A stretch of DNA of 8,747 nucleotides, from assembly GCA_026785865.1 (NCBI GenBank), contig JAJAZG010000066.1, positions 1 through 8,747 of the forward strand, given 5' to 3'. This DNA is from Pseudanabaena sp. CAN_BIN31. Lineage in GTDB: Bacteria; Cyanobacteriota; Cyanobacteriia; Pseudanabaenales; Pseudanabaenaceae. The first letter of the stretch is position 1, and every line of letters starts with the position of its first letter. The translations under genes and the position numbers were made by a program. The notes below the pieces were generated by a model. That model had not been told where the DNA came from and ran no database searches. It saw only the letters and a program-made list of their open reading frames with translations. Shown here one piece after another: positions 1 through 7,800 of the stretch.

Positions 1-50
1 AACAGAGCAGTACGAAGTGCCTCATCAATGAGATTGTACTGCTCTGTTTT
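1..50 (+). terminator. Hairpin terminator of an upstream transcript
   Basis: A perfect 13-bp stem is formed by AACAGAGCAGTAC (1-13) and GTACTGCTCTGTT (36-48). The 22-nt loop contains a small inner CTCAT/ATGAG pairing. A short T-run (47-50) follows, then a second one at 54-57. The form fits a Rho-independent terminator for a plus-strand gene ending left of the window. Because the stem starts at base 1, any A-rich flank needed for bidirectional action cannot be seen. A dispersed palindromic repeat is an alternative. Confidence 0.5.
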
Positions 51-274
51 ACCTTTTAGCTTTGCTTCGAGAACTAACATGGATTAATCGAATCTTATTC
101 TCAGTACTATAGTATAACTTTGCTGTTTATGGGGATCTAAAAAGACTAAAGCGAATAAATTCGCTCGTCCAATTTTCATCTCAGGTCTGAAGACGCTGAG
201 CTTTCAATCTGTCGTATTATTCTGTAATCAAACGGTACTATGAATATCAATAAAGTTCTCTTAAAATTCTCTTA
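51..274 (+). promoter_or_regulatory. Upstream region of the permease gene with weak promoter-like elements
   Basis: This AT-rich stretch holds no credible ORF. Possible sigma-70 -10 boxes are TATAAC at 113-118, which overlaps the palindrome TACTATAGTA (105-114), and TACTAT at 236-241. Neither has a convincing -35 box at normal spacing, so the start of transcription is unresolved. There is no Shine-Dalgarno sequence directly before the ATG at 275; the preceding bases are mainly A, T and C. Many cyanobacterial genes lack a clear SD, so this does not argue against the start. Confidence 0.3.
150..165. promoter_or_regulatory. Inverted repeat, possible operator upstream of the permease
   Basis: AGCGAAT and ATTCGCT form exact 7-bp arms around a 2-bp centre. 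The site lies about 32-50 bp downstream of the candidate -10 at 113-118 and 110 bp before the permease start. Its size and symmetry suit a dimeric transcription factor. No regulator is identified and a chance dyad is possible. Confidence 0.25.
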
Positions 275-1450
275 ATGTTGGAAGTCCTGCAATCAACTGT
301 TGATGGTATCGCGGTCGGAAGCATTATTGCGCTTGCCGCAGTCGGTTTGACGCTTACCTATGGCATCCTGCGCCTTGCCAACTTTGCCCATGGCGATATT
401 CTTACCCTCGGCGCATATCTTGCTTTTCTCGCTAACACCACTCTTAACCGCGATACTTGGTTATTTATATTCTTTGCTAGTGCTATTGCAATTACTTTAG
501 TTTGGCTATTAGAAAAAATTCTTTTGCAGCCCCTACGCAACAAACAAGGCATTTCCATAACTGCGATGCTCGTTTCGATCGGAAGCATTACCGTACTAAT
601 AGCACTTGGTTTGCTACTTATCTACAGTATTTTGTATCTTACTAAAATCTTTCATGGGAATATTAGCATTTTTAATCTAGGTGACTATCTAGAGTTTCTC
701 ATTAAGGAAAATACTACACCTAAGCTTGATATTTGGGTGTCGATCGCCTTTGGTAGTGCCATCTCAATCGCCTTAGTATTACTCTGCGAAAAAATCCTGT
801 GGCAACCATTACGCGCCAAACGCGCCACATCAACCACGATGATGATCGTCTCGATTGGTTTGGCTTTGGTGATTCGTAATGCGATCGTCCTTGCGTGGGG
901 CGCAAAACCACAAAAATATAATTTGCCGACTTTTCCTGCGATCGATGTATTTGGACTAGCAATTACTCGTAATAAAATCGTGGTAATTGTGGCAGCGATC
1001 GCCATAATCGCAGGATTATATTACCTGTTGCAAAATACGAAAATCGGCAAAGCCATGCGAGCAGTGGCGGATAATCCTGAACTTGCCAAGGTGGCAGGTA
1101 TTAACGTCGAGGCCGTAATCCTCTGGACCTGGGTAATTGCGGGAGGCATGACCGCTTTTGGTGGCAGCATGTATGGACTAATTACTAATTTACGCCCAAA
1201 TATGGGTTGGTTCTTGATTTTGCCCATGTTCGCGGCGGTGATCCTTGGTGGCATTGGCAATCCCTATGGCGCGATCGCAGGTGCGCTGATTGTCGGCATC
1301 TCTCAAGAAGTTGCTACTACCTGTCCTGTGGCGCTGGGGGAATTACAGAAATACTGTATTGGCACAGAATATAAACTGGGCGTGGGTTTGGTAATTATGA
1401 TTTTGGTATTGCTTTTCAAGCCGCAAGGCTTATTTAAAGGAACAATTTGA
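275..1450 (+). CDS. livH: LivH-type ABC transporter permease with duplicated N-terminal segment
   Basis: This is an inner-membrane permease subunit for branched-chain or neutral amino acid uptake. The family works with a LivM-type partner, two LivG/LivF ATPases and a periplasmic binding protein, none of which is in the window. The N-terminus has the LivH signature GLTLTYGILRLANFAHGD (residues 24-41). The cytoplasmic coupling-loop region is at 258-275 (RAV.DNPELAKVAGINV). The C-terminus has the usual GGIGNPYGAIAGAL (325-338) and ends in the typical FKPQGLF. At 391 residues it is about 90 longer than most LivH proteins (around 300). The excess is explained by a second diverged copy of residues 20-109 at 110-200. 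The ATG at 275 places the first hydrophobic helix at residues 11-30, as expected; there is no SD. The cyanobacterial homologue may be NatD of the N-I neutral amino acid system, but I cannot confirm which Nat subunit it matches. Confidence 0.9.
   Translation: MLEVLQSTVDGIAVGSIIALAAVGLTLTYGILRLANFAHGDILTLGAYLAFLANTTLNRDTWLFIFFASAIAITLVWLLEKILLQPLRNKQGISITAMLVSIGSITVLIALGLLLIYSILYLTKIFHGNISIFNLGDYLEFLIKENTTPKLDIWVSIAFGSAISIALVLLCEKILWQPLRAKRATSTTMMIVSIGLALVIRNAIVLAWGAKPQKYNLPTFPAIDVFGLAITRNKIVVIVAAIAIIAGLYYLLQNTKIGKAMRAVADNPELAKVAGINVEAVILWTWVIAGGMTAFGGSMYGLITNLRPNMGWFLILPMFAAVILGGIGNPYGAIAGALIVGISQEVATTCPVALGELQKYCIGTEYKLGVGLVIMILVLLFKPQGLFKGTI
332..601 (+). repeat. Intragenic tandem duplication in the permease, copy 1
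   Basis: Encodes residues 20-109. This copy keeps the canonical LivH N-terminal motif (NFAHGD at 36-41), followed by LGAYLAFL (45-52), SAIAITLV (69-76) and EKILLQPLR (80-88). Each block recurs about 88-92 residues later. The copies are aligned at protein level; the DNA has diverged, so the duplication is old. Confidence 0.75.
602..874 (+). repeat. Intragenic tandem duplication in the permease, copy 2
   Basis: Encodes residues 110-200. Matching blocks are IYSILYLTKIFHGNI (116-130), LGDYLEFL (135-142), SAISIALV (161-168) and EKILWQPLR (172-180). Over residues 80-103 against 172-195, 16 of 24 positions are identical. This copy has lost the NFAHGD motif (now KIFHGN) but runs directly into the normal remainder of LivH through SIGLALVIRN. 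It therefore supplies the functional continuation while copy 1 supplies the functional start. Confidence 0.75.
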
Positions 1451-1478
1451 AAAAGAATTTGGCACTTTGCGATCAAAC

Positions 1479-1539
1479 GAACCACAGTAAAATTTTTGAA
1501 AGGGTTGCTTCGCAACCCTTTCAAAAATTTTGTTGGTTC
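1479..1539. terminator. Long palindrome, likely bidirectional terminator between convergent genes
   Basis: A perfect 20-bp stem (1489-1508 with 1512-1531) closes on a 3-nt loop, TTC. The core is AGGGTTGC/GCAACCCT, flanked by AAAATTTTT and its complement, so either strand yields a stem followed by T-rich sequence. An outer 6-bp arm, GAACCA (1479-1484) with TGGTTC (1534-1539), extends the fold. A second small hairpin, AGCGC-AAA-GCGCT, follows at 1547-1559. The element lies between the permease stop (1450) and the stop of the convergent kinase gene (1565), where a shared terminator is expected. Its size suggests it may also belong to a dispersed intergenic palindrome family. Confidence 0.75.
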
Positions 1540-1564
1540 TGGTTTAAGCGCAAAGCGCTGTAAA

Positions 1565-4500
1565 TCAAGCAACAAGCTGTTGTAGCATTTTCACCAGTTC
1601 TTCTTCTCGATATGGCTTACTGAAATAGGCATTTGCGCCAAGGTCTAAAGCAAGCTTTTGATCGTTTTCATTATTTCTTGCTGTTAGTACAACAATTGGT
1701 AAATTATGAAGATTGGCATCAGCACGGATACTTGATAGGAGTTTGAAACCATCCATGTGAGGCATCTCCAAATCAGTAATCACGGCATCAATATCTCCTC
1801 TTATTTCTACCCCTTTCTGAAGAAACGCGATCGCCTCTTTGCCATCTTGAACTTGCTCAGTTAAAAATCCTGACTTAGTAAGAGTCATCGCCAGATAGCG
1901 CCGAATATTCGCTGAAGATTCCACGATTAAAATTTTAGGCTGATGCGATCGCTTGGTCGAACCGTTGATCAGATTGTTGGTAAATAGTCCAGAGCTTTCC
2001 AGATTTTCAGGCGATCGCTCTAAGCTTCGGACTGCTTGAATTAATGAGTTGGAAGAAGTCGGTTCTGGAAGAGTATCTCCTGCCTCAAAAAAATCAGCAA
2101 GCCCGCTTAAATTATCTAAATTTTCATGAGGTGCTTGCGAAACTAGCACAGCTCCATTAGATTGCAAGCATTGGCTAACTAATTCGTGAGGATTGATTAA
2201 AGCAACTGCTTGATTATTACCGAGGATTACCGTACCAAGAAAAATTTGCGGAAGAATTATATCGCCTTCAATTTGATGAAATGTTGCTTCTTGATCGTTC
2301 CAGCAGCCATCAGTTTGTAGAGCAAAGAAGTCATTTTCATAATGGATGACTAAAAATGAAGGTACGGCACTACTAGATTTCTGGCTCTCTGGCTGATCTG
2401 TGAATTGTGAATTTGCGCCCGATTGCAAGCGAGATTGACCTAAACTATGGCGACAATTGAGCTTTAGTAAAGAATTTAGTCGGACAACTGGTAATAGGCG
2501 ATCGCCCCATCGTAAAGTTTCTTGATTTTCATCAGCATAATCGGGAAGTTCCATTGAAATTACTTCCAATATGATCTTACTAGGGATTGCTAGGCACATT
2601 TGATCGATATTAATCAGTAACACTCGAATCAAAGAGAGCATATTCGGTAGAACTAAAGTAAACTGAGTTCCTCTACCTCTTTGGGACTGCACAGAAATAC
2701 TACCGCCAAATTTCCGTAACTGCTTTCTCACACCACTTAACTTAGTCCCAGTTTCTGTATTGCTATGAGATAGATTAAAGTTTGGCTCAAAAATCAGACC
2801 AAGTAACTGTTCATCACTCATATCCATTGTCGAAAAACTCGACATACCCACGATCGTCGCTGATTCTTCAACCTGATGACGGATTCTGTCGATATCGATA
2901 CCGCGACCATCATCGCTAATCTTGATTATTGTGTTTTCATCTGTCTGAGTTGCGATAAATTCAATCTTGCCTTGCGCGGTTTTCCCCTGATGTTGTCGCT
3001 CTTGAGGAGATTCAATACCATGTTCAAAAGCATTCCTTAGCAATAGCTCAAGAGGCTCGGCAATTATTTCAGAAATTGATCTCTCAATGCTAACTTCAGC
3101 CCCTTGCACAATCATCTCAACCTGCTTGCCATACTGCAAAGATAGATCGCGTAATATCCTTGGAAACTTTCTAACAAGACTAGAAATAGGATGTTTGAGA
3201 ACTTGGCAGAGAATTTTTCTTAAATGACGAACATCTTGACTCAGGGCGTAGTTTTGCTGTTCCGTGAGATCGAGTACATTTACAATCTGCTGAAATGTAT
3301 TTTGGAGATTGGCGATCGCGATCTGACTAACTGAATCAGGTTCCAACGATTGTAAATGCTGTTGAGCTTCTCCCGACAGCAGCCTTATTTGACCTAAATA
3401 AATATCTAAAATCCCCCTACGCACTAATAATTCTTCCGACAAGTCCCCAAACATTTCTAAATGATTGATAGGAATGCGAATAGTCGTCTCATCGCCTACT
3501 GTCGCTAGCTGCGAACCTGATTCACGATCTAGCGCGTGATTTTTGCTTAAGGACAAGTTAGAGAACTCTGAATAGGACATCTCGCGATCATCCAAACTTA
3601 TTTGTGATAGATCCTCCCAAGAAGGGCTAATATTATTTTGATAAATCGGTGACTCTTCTAAATACGTATCAATATCTGAAGTGGAAAAACTTTGTTGCAG
3701 CGTTTCTGTCAGCACTAAACTACTATCTACCTTTGGGCGATCGCTAGAAATAGAAGATAGATCTAATTCTAAATCTTGATTAGTCTCTGGTAAATTTTCA
3801 AATATGTTGTCATCTTCCTCTAACGGCTCAAAAAAGTTGTATGGAGTCAAATCATCGGCAATATCGATATTGTTATCTGACTTAACCCTTTGCAGTTCAG
3901 TTTCATCATCATTACCTAATAATTGTTCAGGAGATGGCGCTGAAAATATATTTGCGAGGATTTCTGGCATTGGTAAATCTTCTTGATCGTCAGCTTGATT
4001 TAAGTCATCTAAATTATCTAAATCTTCCGTAAACAAATCTTCTGTAAATAAACTGGGAAATAAAGTTTCCAAGTCATCATCGTTACTGTCTGAGATATCT
4101 TTAGAAAGTTCGGTAGATTTCTCTAAATAATTTTCTTCTGAGTCTAATTGAATAACAAGAAAACTACCCGAATTATCTAATTGATCATTTTGATATAGCT
4201 CTTCATTATCTTCTATATCAAAACCCATATCAAAATCTATATCAAATAGATGTAAAGCTTCTGGCGTGTCATCCAAGTTAAATGGTTCATTCGTATTGTC
4301 ATTGTTTGAGAGAAAAGATGGAGTAGTAAATTCATCTACTTTTAGTAGCAAGTGGTCATTTATTTGCGTAAATAAATTATGCTGTAATTTGCTCCAGTCT
4401 GTAGTTACTGCTATCCCCAGACAATATTCATTAATAATTTGACTAGACATGTTAACCGCTTCAAGCAGCAGTTCTTTGGTAATCCAATCAATATCAGAAT

Positions 4501-4765
4501 GGCGATCGCGTAGTAGATTTATTACTTCCTCAAAATGGTGAATTATTTCTGCAAAGGGAGAGTTGAGAGTGTAAAAACTGGCGCTAACTGCGGCATCTTG
4601 CAGTAATTTATTAATAGCAATTAATCTGTCAAGCTGCTCATGAAAATTTGGTAGGCTTACGTCTAATTCTAAGATTTTATTTTTTAACTCATGGATATGA
4701 GTTTGGGTTTCCTTAGCAAAGATTCTCTTGGCTTGTGGCATTGTTTCAATTATTTGAGCATTCAT
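1565..4765 (-). CDS. CheA/PilL-like hybrid histidine kinase with degenerate phosphorelay sites
   Basis: A predicted cytoplasmic chemosensory kinase of 1066 residues. In order: an Hpt-like helical domain (about 10-95); a long acidic linker (about 150-420) rich in Asp, Glu, Asn and Ser; a CheA-type dimerisation region (about 428-530); an HATPase_c domain (about 560-707) with N-box RNAFEHGIE (N578), G1 box SDDGRG (617-622), F-box LIFEPNF and GRGTQFTL; a CheW-like coupling domain (about 711-867); and a C-terminal receiver (944-1066) with D998, T1028 and K1050. Several sites are eroded. The Hpt-like region has no HxxKG motif. The G2 position reads ETGTKLSGVR instead of a GRGVGxDVVR-like motif. The receiver begins ILIVESS instead of the usual ILVVDDS. 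The gene starts 43 bp after the receptor gene on the same strand, so co-transcription is likely. A weak AGAGA lies upstream of the chosen ATG. By homology it should serve type IV pilus motility or taxis; actual kinase activity is doubtful. Confidence 0.85.
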   Translation of the reverse strand: MNAQIIETMPQAKRIFAKETQTHIHELKNKILELDVSLPNFHEQLDRLIAINKLLQDAAVSASFYTLNSPFAEIIHHFEEVINLLRDRHSDIDWITKELLLEAVNMSSQIINEYCLGIAVTTDWSKLQHNLFTQINDHLLLKVDEFTTPSFLSNNDNTNEPFNLDDTPEALHLFDIDFDMGFDIEDNEELYQNDQLDNSGSFLVIQLDSEENYLEKSTELSKDISDSNDDDLETLFPSLFTEDLFTEDLDNLDDLNQADDQEDLPMPEILANIFSAPSPEQLLGNDDETELQRVKSDNNIDIADDLTPYNFFEPLEEDDNIFENLPETNQDLELDLSSISSDRPKVDSSLVLTETLQQSFSTSDIDTYLEESPIYQNNISPSWEDLSQISLDDREMSYSEFSNLSLSKNHALDRESGSQLATVGDETTIRIPINHLEMFGDLSEELLVRRGILDIYLGQIRLLSGEAQQHLQSLEPDSVSQIAIANLQNTFQQIVNVLDLTEQQNYALSQDVRHLRKILCQVLKHPISSLVRKFPRILRDLSLQYGKQVEMIVQGAEVSIERSISEIIAEPLELLLRNAFEHGIESPQERQHQGKTAQGKIEFIATQTDENTIIKISDDGRGIDIDRIRHQVEESATIVGMSSFSTMDMSDEQLLGLIFEPNFNLSHSNTETGTKLSGVRKQLRKFGGSISVQSQRGRGTQFTLVLPNMLSLIRVLLINIDQMCLAIPSKIILEVISMELPDYADENQETLRWGDRLLPVVRLNSLLKLNCRHSLGQSRLQSGANSQFTDQPESQKSSSAVPSFLVIHYENDFFALQTDGCWNDQEATFHQIEGDIILPQIFLGTVILGNNQAVALINPHELVSQCLQSNGAVLVSQAPHENLDNLSGLADFFEAGDTLPEPTSSNSLIQAVRSLERSPENLESSGLFTNNLINGSTKRSHQPKILIVESSANIRRYLAMTLTKSGFLTEQVQDGKEAIAFLQKGVEIRGDIDAVITDLEMPHMDGFKLLSSIRADANLHNLPIVVLTARNNENDQKLALDLGANAYFSKPYREEELVKMLQQLVA

Positions 4766-4808
4766 TGCATCTATCTCTTAAGTCTTAAGAAGAGGTTTAA
4801 GGAGGAAT

Positions 4809-7800
4809 TTAGCGAGTTTTAAAATGAGTTAAGGACTGCTGTAATTCTCCAGAATATTGTCGTGTTGCTTTGATGAATTGAGATGCTTCCGAAGAAGAAG
4901 CAAGGGTTCTTTTCGCCATATGCGAAATATCGCTCATCAGATTAGCAACTCCCTCTGATGTTTGGGCTTGCACGGTATTTGCTTCCGCGATCGTCGCCAT
5001 TAACCCATCGATCTGTTGTGAGAGTTGGGCAATCTCTTGCAGGCTATCTTTAGCGGCGATCGCTAATGTACTACTTTCCGCAATCTGATGGCTACCAGAC
5101 TCAACTGCAATCATCACGGCATTAGTCTCACTCTGAATATTCCTGAGCAAGCTTTCTACTTCTTTGGTAGCCACAACTGAGCGAGCAGCCAGTTCGCCCA
5201 CTTCTTCGGCAACTATCACAAATCCATTACTGGCAGATCCTGTCCGAGATGCCTCAAGAGTGGCATTAATTGCGAGAAAATTGGTCTTAATCGCAATCTC
5301 GTTGATTGCAGACATTGCTTTAGCGATTTTTTGAGATGCAATGCCTAATTGCTTGACTCTCTTAGCCGTTGTCGACACTGTACTCTGCAATTCCCCAACC
5401 TTTGCCATCACCGCATCAATGGAGCGATCGCTGTCTGATAATTTTTCAGCAACTAGTTGCGATGATTGCAATACTTGCTGACTATGATCGACGATTGTAT
5501 TAGCTGACAGCTTAGACATCTGCATTGTATTTAGCGATCGCGTCACCGTATCCATCTGTCTTTGCGAGAGACTAGCAAGATTGGCGATCGCCTGTTCATT
5601 TTGTCCCAACGAAAAATTAACTTGATTAGTCGATGACTTAACTTGACCAACAATGTTTTGCAATCCACGAATGACATCATCAAAAAATATGCCAACATTA
5701 GCGAAATCACCATCGATAGCTTTGGTAGAAACCGTTAGATCTCCATCCGCCAAAGCTTGGACATCTCCGAGCATCTGCATTAATTGTTTCTGGAGATCTT
5801 CCTTCTCCTTTCGATAATTCTCGACTTCAGCATGTCGCTGTACCATCTCCGCTCGAACTTTTTTGCCCATATGCAATATATTTTCATCGGACAAATCTGC
5901 ATCCTTAACTTCGTGTTTTTCTTCTCTAGAAAGTTTTGCCAAGACTTTAAAAAGCTTCGCTATCTGTAACTGCAAGTTTTGTTTTTCCTGTTCATGCTTC
6001 TGGGTCATGATTTGAAACTGCTCAGACATTCTATTGATGCTTACCGAGATGTCGGATAGCTCGTCATTTCCTTCGACGCTCAAAGTTCCAAAACTGACAT
6101 CGGTACTCCCTCGTCTAAGATCTCGTAAAGCGAGGCGAATATTTTTAAGTCTAGTGCTGAATTTTCGGGATAGCGCATAAGCGATCGCGCCTACTAGCAA
6201 TGGTGTGGCGGCGATGCCAAGCCCAATCACCATTAATAGATTTTGACTACCTGCGGCGATCGCGGTAGTCTTGTCTAATGTCGTCAACACATCCCATGTT
6301 GACATGCCATAGGCTTGCATATTCGGGACAGGTGCGTAGGCAAGAATTTGCACATTGCGATCGCTTTTGATGAGATCTCTTGAATTTGATGATTGTGAAG
6401 AACGCAAATCAGGCAGCATTGCGAAATCTGCTAACGCATCTTCCCCGACTGTGACAGGCTGTGAGCTAGTAAGATACTTGTTGGAGCTATCAATTACATA
6501 AAAATTGCTATTCTTAATTCCATCAGCATTATTGGCTGTTGTCTTAGTTAACTCCACCTCTAATCTCTTTAGAGGAATCTCAACCTGTAAAATCATACTA
6601 ATCTTTTGCGAAGCAGGACTTTTAATTGATTTAATTGCATAAAGATTTGCCCCAACGCTGTCTTTGTTAATTACAGAATTGCTAAGCAATACTTTATCAA
6701 GTGAATTCGCTTTGCTTATAACATCGGGGTTAAGAGTTTGGAGAGATTTTGAATTAGTTGACTGCGCGAGCAACTCTCCACTAGGGCTGAACATTGCAAT
6801 GCTGGTGTATTCAGGATAAGCTTGGCTGTAGAGATTGAGTCTATTAGTCAACTGTTGCTTATACTGACGTTCCTGTGCGATTAGGATAGACTGAGAAGGA
6901 TTGAGCAGTCTCTTATTTGCTGATAGATCTGGAGATGCGGTCTTTTGCGGCGTGTTCTGTCCAACTTCTGTTGAAACTAGCAATTTTTGTAATACACCGA
7001 CATTATCAGCTTGCTGATTTAAGAAGTTTTTAGTGCCGTTTGCTAAGGCGATCGCCTCCGATTGCTGAGACTGCCTGACCTTGTTCAACAATAAGCCATC
7101 TCCCACTTGGTATGCTGCCACGCCCAAGGCGATCGCGGGAATGGTCGCAACTAGAGTCCCCCATAAAGTGATTTTTTGACCAACAGTGGAAAATTTAAAT
7201 ATATCTTCCAAAGCGATCGATTTGCCCTGATGCTTTTTGCGGATACGTCTACTGTAATAAGGATTATCGCGATCATCTATTTCTAAAAATACTGATTCTA
7301 CGGGGGAGGATTTAACTTGAACTTGGTTACTTTTTCTTTTTTTGGTTGTTTTTCTTGTTTCATTAATGTTGGCGATCGTATCGTTCAAAATTGAAGTAGA
7401 TGGAGCATTGTCTGTTGGCTCTAAATCATCAACTATTATCACTACATTTCCTCCATCCCCAACCATCATCGGCTGCTCATCTGCCAATTGTTGTTGTAGA
7501 GGATCTTCCTGATTCTTGAATAAAGCCGCGATTGTTGGTGGGGGTGGTACTGTTCCATTACCATTAATTTGACCATATGAAGAAGCTTTTAGCTTAGATG
7601 CAACATTGCGAGAAGGAGCCGCCAACAGGGTCGAGTTAGCCGCCGTCTGATCATCATCAATAATGCAGTCAATATTCCTATTGCTAGATGCGCCATTTAC
7701 CTTTGAACTAGCGTTTTGAGCGCTCTCTAGTTGCAAAGCTCTATAGCTAGCTTCTTGAGCTTTATCTCCATCTTTCTGGGGATCTTTCCGTATGCTACTC

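Noticed and set aside
4776..4789. CTTAAGTCTTAAG near-palindrome in the 43-bp spacer between receptor and kinase genes
   Set aside because: It consists of two self-complementary CTTAAG units, too short and AT-rich to be a terminator, with no T-run after it. No evidence of function.
4795..4805. AAGGAGG on the plus strand between the two operon genes
   Set aside because: It looks like a perfect Shine-Dalgarno sequence, but every plus-strand frame after it stops quickly and the surrounding genes are on the minus strand.
5784..5969. Plus-strand open frame of 61 codons
   Set aside because: It is antisense to the receptor's coiled-coil region, with low-complexity hydrophobic content and no supporting signals. 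It is a shadow of the real gene, as are the other short frames inside the three genes.
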